From assembly GCA_029945985.1 (NCBI GenBank), contig JAQSDP010000074.1:1-7345 (forward strand): 7,345 nt of DNA, in the 5' to 3' direction. The DNA is from a bacterium (GTDB taxonomy: Bacteria; Acidobacteriota; Blastocatellia; Pyrinomonadales; Pyrinomonadaceae). Numbering within the stretch: position 1 is the stretch's first letter; every line of letters begins with the position of its first letter. Position numbers and translations under genes: made by a program. The notes under the pieces were generated by a model, which was not told where the DNA came from, ran no database searches, and saw nothing but the letters and a program-made list of their open reading frames with translations. This document shows, piece by piece, positions 6,151-7,345 of the stretch.

Positions 6151-6885
6151 TTACAATTTCGTTTTGATAAAAATCTTCTCCGGCACCATCCGAAGGAAGA
6201 ACATTATGGGTCGCCATATAGGACGATAATATATAGTACTTCGTCCTCGGACGTATGCTTGAAATATTGCATCAGCCAAGTCAGATGGCGCAGCTGTAAG
6301 CAGCCTGGGGAGCGGCATACCTGCAGTCATTTTCGTTTCGAGGAAACCAGGTTTGACGGTCAGAACGCGGGCGCCTGACCTGGCAAGACGGTGACGCAGG
6401 CCTGCTAGAAAGGTAGTTAAGCCGCTTTTTGCAGAGCCATAAATGTAGTTGCTCTTTCTGCCACGCTCACCAGCGACTGACGAAATAGCTATGATCGTAC
6501 CTTGACCACGTGATTCAAGATCATTCGCCGCGATCGAGAGGATCGATACAGCTCCAACGAAATTAGAAGTGATGATCTCAGACGCATCCCTCCAAGAATG
6601 TTCCGCAGTCTCTTGATTTCCGAGTAACCCGATCGTGTAAACAACCACGTCTGGACGTCTCAGAAGTGAAGTATAAAAAACATGGTGAGATTCCATCTCG
6701 AGCGCGTCGAATTTGGTCGCGAATGCCGAGACGCCGTATCGGATCTCCAGATCCGAAACCAATGTTTGCAACTCCTCTGGGCGTCGTCCTGCAAGCGTCA
6801 CGTCAAAGCCGTCCTTGGCGAAACGATGTGCGATCGCGCCGCCAATATCAGAATGCCCGCCGAGGACTAGTAAGCACTTATTCAT
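6151..6885 (-). CDS. dprE2: DprE2-like short-chain reductase (polyprenyl-phospho-2-ketoribose reductase)
   Basis: A complete 244-residue short-chain dehydrogenase/reductase. The Rossmann motif is LGGHSDIGGAIA (residues 8-19), using the GGxSDIG form typical of DprE2. Arg34-Arg35 in AGRRPEEL after beta-2 point to NADPH or NADH binding by the basic type. The catalytic set is complete: Asn108 (SNFVGAV), Ser136 (ISSVAGERGR), Tyr149 and Lys153 (YGSAK). The C-terminal region, with KPGFLETKMTAGMPLP and a basic hydrophobic tail (RPIWRPIMFFLRMVP), matches DprE2 homologues and suits a membrane-bound lipid substrate. DprE2 reduces the 2-keto intermediate made by DprE1, yielding polyprenyl-phospho-arabinose for cell-surface glycans. 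The ATG at 6885 is two bases after the stop of the DprE1-like gene, so the two are surely one operon; no strong Shine-Dalgarno sequence is visible. Lipid chain length and true substrate are inferred from family. Confidence 0.85.
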   Translation of the reverse strand: MNKCLLVLGGHSDIGGAIAHRFAKDGFDVTLAGRRPEELQTLVSDLEIRYGVSAFATKFDALEMESHHVFYTSLLRRPDVVVYTIGLLGNQETAEHSWRDASEIITSNFVGAVSILSIAANDLESRGQGTIIAISSVAGERGRKSNYIYGSAKSGLTTFLAGLRHRLARSGARVLTVKPGFLETKMTAGMPLPRLLTAAPSDLADAIFQAYVRGRSTIYYRPIWRPIMFFLRMVPEKIFIKTKL

Positions 6886-6887
6886 CT

Positions 6888-7345
6888 TTAGAATTCTAGG
6901 CGTTTGGCCTGAAGGGATCGGAACTGGCCAGAATCTACTCTCCTTTTGTATGTGTTATTGAAAACGGCCGGGGACATCCGAGCGTCCTTAGCGAGATAAA
7001 TGCGTCCGCCATGTTCCATCACGATCTTATCGAGCGAGTCCAATAGAACGAAGACAAGAGGACTAATCTTAAAATCGATAGCTAGGGTGTAGCCGCTCAT
7101 GGGGAAGCTCATTACACAATTTGGATCAGCTTTTCCGAGAAGCTTTAGAACGGCGAGTGGCGATCCTTGTCCGGATCGCTGTATGGCTTCTAGAATTTTA
7201 CGGAGTCCGCGATAACTCTCTTCCTTTGGCAGAACGAACTGGTATTGAAGAAAGCCGCTCCTACCGTAGAGTCGATTCCAATTCCTCAGTTTATCGAGCG
7301 GATAGAAGAAACTATCGAAATGAACCAGCTTCTCAGATTTACGAT
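6888..7345 (-). CDS. dprE1: DprE1-like FAD-dependent oxidoreductase, C-terminal fragment
   Basis: The frame is open from the right edge to TAA at 6888-6890, giving about 151 residues without the N-terminal FAD domain. The visible part carries strong DprE1 hallmarks: FFYPLDKLRNWNRLYG, GFLQYQFVLPKEE, MSFPMSGYTLAIDF and HGGRIYLAKDARMS. From memory of the Mycobacterium tuberculosis enzyme, the catalytic lysine (Lys418 there) corresponds to the Lys codon at 6987-6989 and is kept. The benzothiazinone-reactive cysteine (Cys387 there) corresponds to Ala at 7080-7082. The enzyme oxidises the 2'-hydroxyl of polyprenyl-phospho-ribose, the first half of epimerisation to arabinose, and works with the DprE2-like reductase encoded two bases downstream. 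Compared with that reference the C-terminus looks about 11 residues short between FNNTY and KRRVD (near 6948). An ATG at 7112 is internal, not the start. Confidence 0.88.
   Translation of the reverse strand, partial: RKSEKLVHFDSFFYPLDKLRNWNRLYGRSGFLQYQFVLPKEESYRGLRKILEAIQRSGQGSPLAVLKLLGKADPNCVMSFPMSGYTLAIDFKISPLVFVLLDSLDKIVMEHGGRIYLAKDARMSPAVFNNTYKRRVDSGQFRSLQAKRLEF

Noticed and set aside
5974..6378. Plus-strand open frame of 134 codons crossing the gap into the dprE2-like gene
   Set aside because: More than half is antisense to the reductase, the composition is rich in Ser and Arg, there is no family resemblance and no ribosome-binding site.
1..7345. Mobile elements, CRISPR array, tRNA or defence genes
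   Set aside because: No transposase, integrase, regular direct repeats, cloverleaf or defence domain could be recognised on either strand.

Overview
The window looks like ordinary chromosome from a Gram-negative-type environmental bacterium. Acidobacteriota (Blastocatellia-like) is my best guess. The guess rests on the very large periplasmic beta-propeller (Reg_prop/Y_Y_Y) HisKA_3 sensor kinase next to a NarL-type regulator, the style of that regulator, and a DprE1/DprE2-like pair outside an actinobacterial setting. It is inferred from protein style only; no rRNA or taxonomic marker is present.

Layout, left to right. (1) Bases 1-445, plus strand: the C-terminal end of a poly(A) polymerase / tRNA nucleotidyltransferase family protein, cut by the left edge. 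(2) 425-1657, minus: a 12-TM MFS transporter of the drug-efflux/AraJ type. Its 3' end overlaps the nucleotidyltransferase gene tail to tail by 21 bp. A perfect 19-bp palindrome lies at its predicted transcription start. (3) 1752-2408, minus: a NarL/FixJ response regulator. (4) 2545-5797, minus: one large sensor histidine kinase split into two open frames by a frame change near 4723-4730. (5) 5798-6150: a gene-poor stretch holding the kinase's control region. (6) 6151-6885, minus: a DprE2-like short-chain reductase. (7) 6888-7345, minus: the C-terminal part of a DprE1-like FAD oxidoreductase, cut by the right edge.

How they fit together. The kinase and regulator form a two-component pair. The kinase reads a periplasmic signal through a beta-propeller sensor, and the regulator binds DNA through a LuxR-type helix-turn-helix. 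A near-identical inverted repeat, TACCCG-AA-CGGGTA, sits upstream of both genes and next to -35-like hexamers at almost the same distance. It is the best candidate for the regulator's own binding site. DprE1 and DprE2 together epimerise polyprenyl-phospho-ribose to polyprenyl-phospho-arabinose, a donor for arabinose-containing glycans; they are two bases apart and clearly co-transcribed. The MFS pump appears to be controlled separately.

I see no phage, IS element, CRISPR array, tRNA, rRNA or obviously new system. The observations most worth following are the paired operator-like repeats, the MFS operator, the kinase frameshift, and two sequence departures in the DprE1 homologue.
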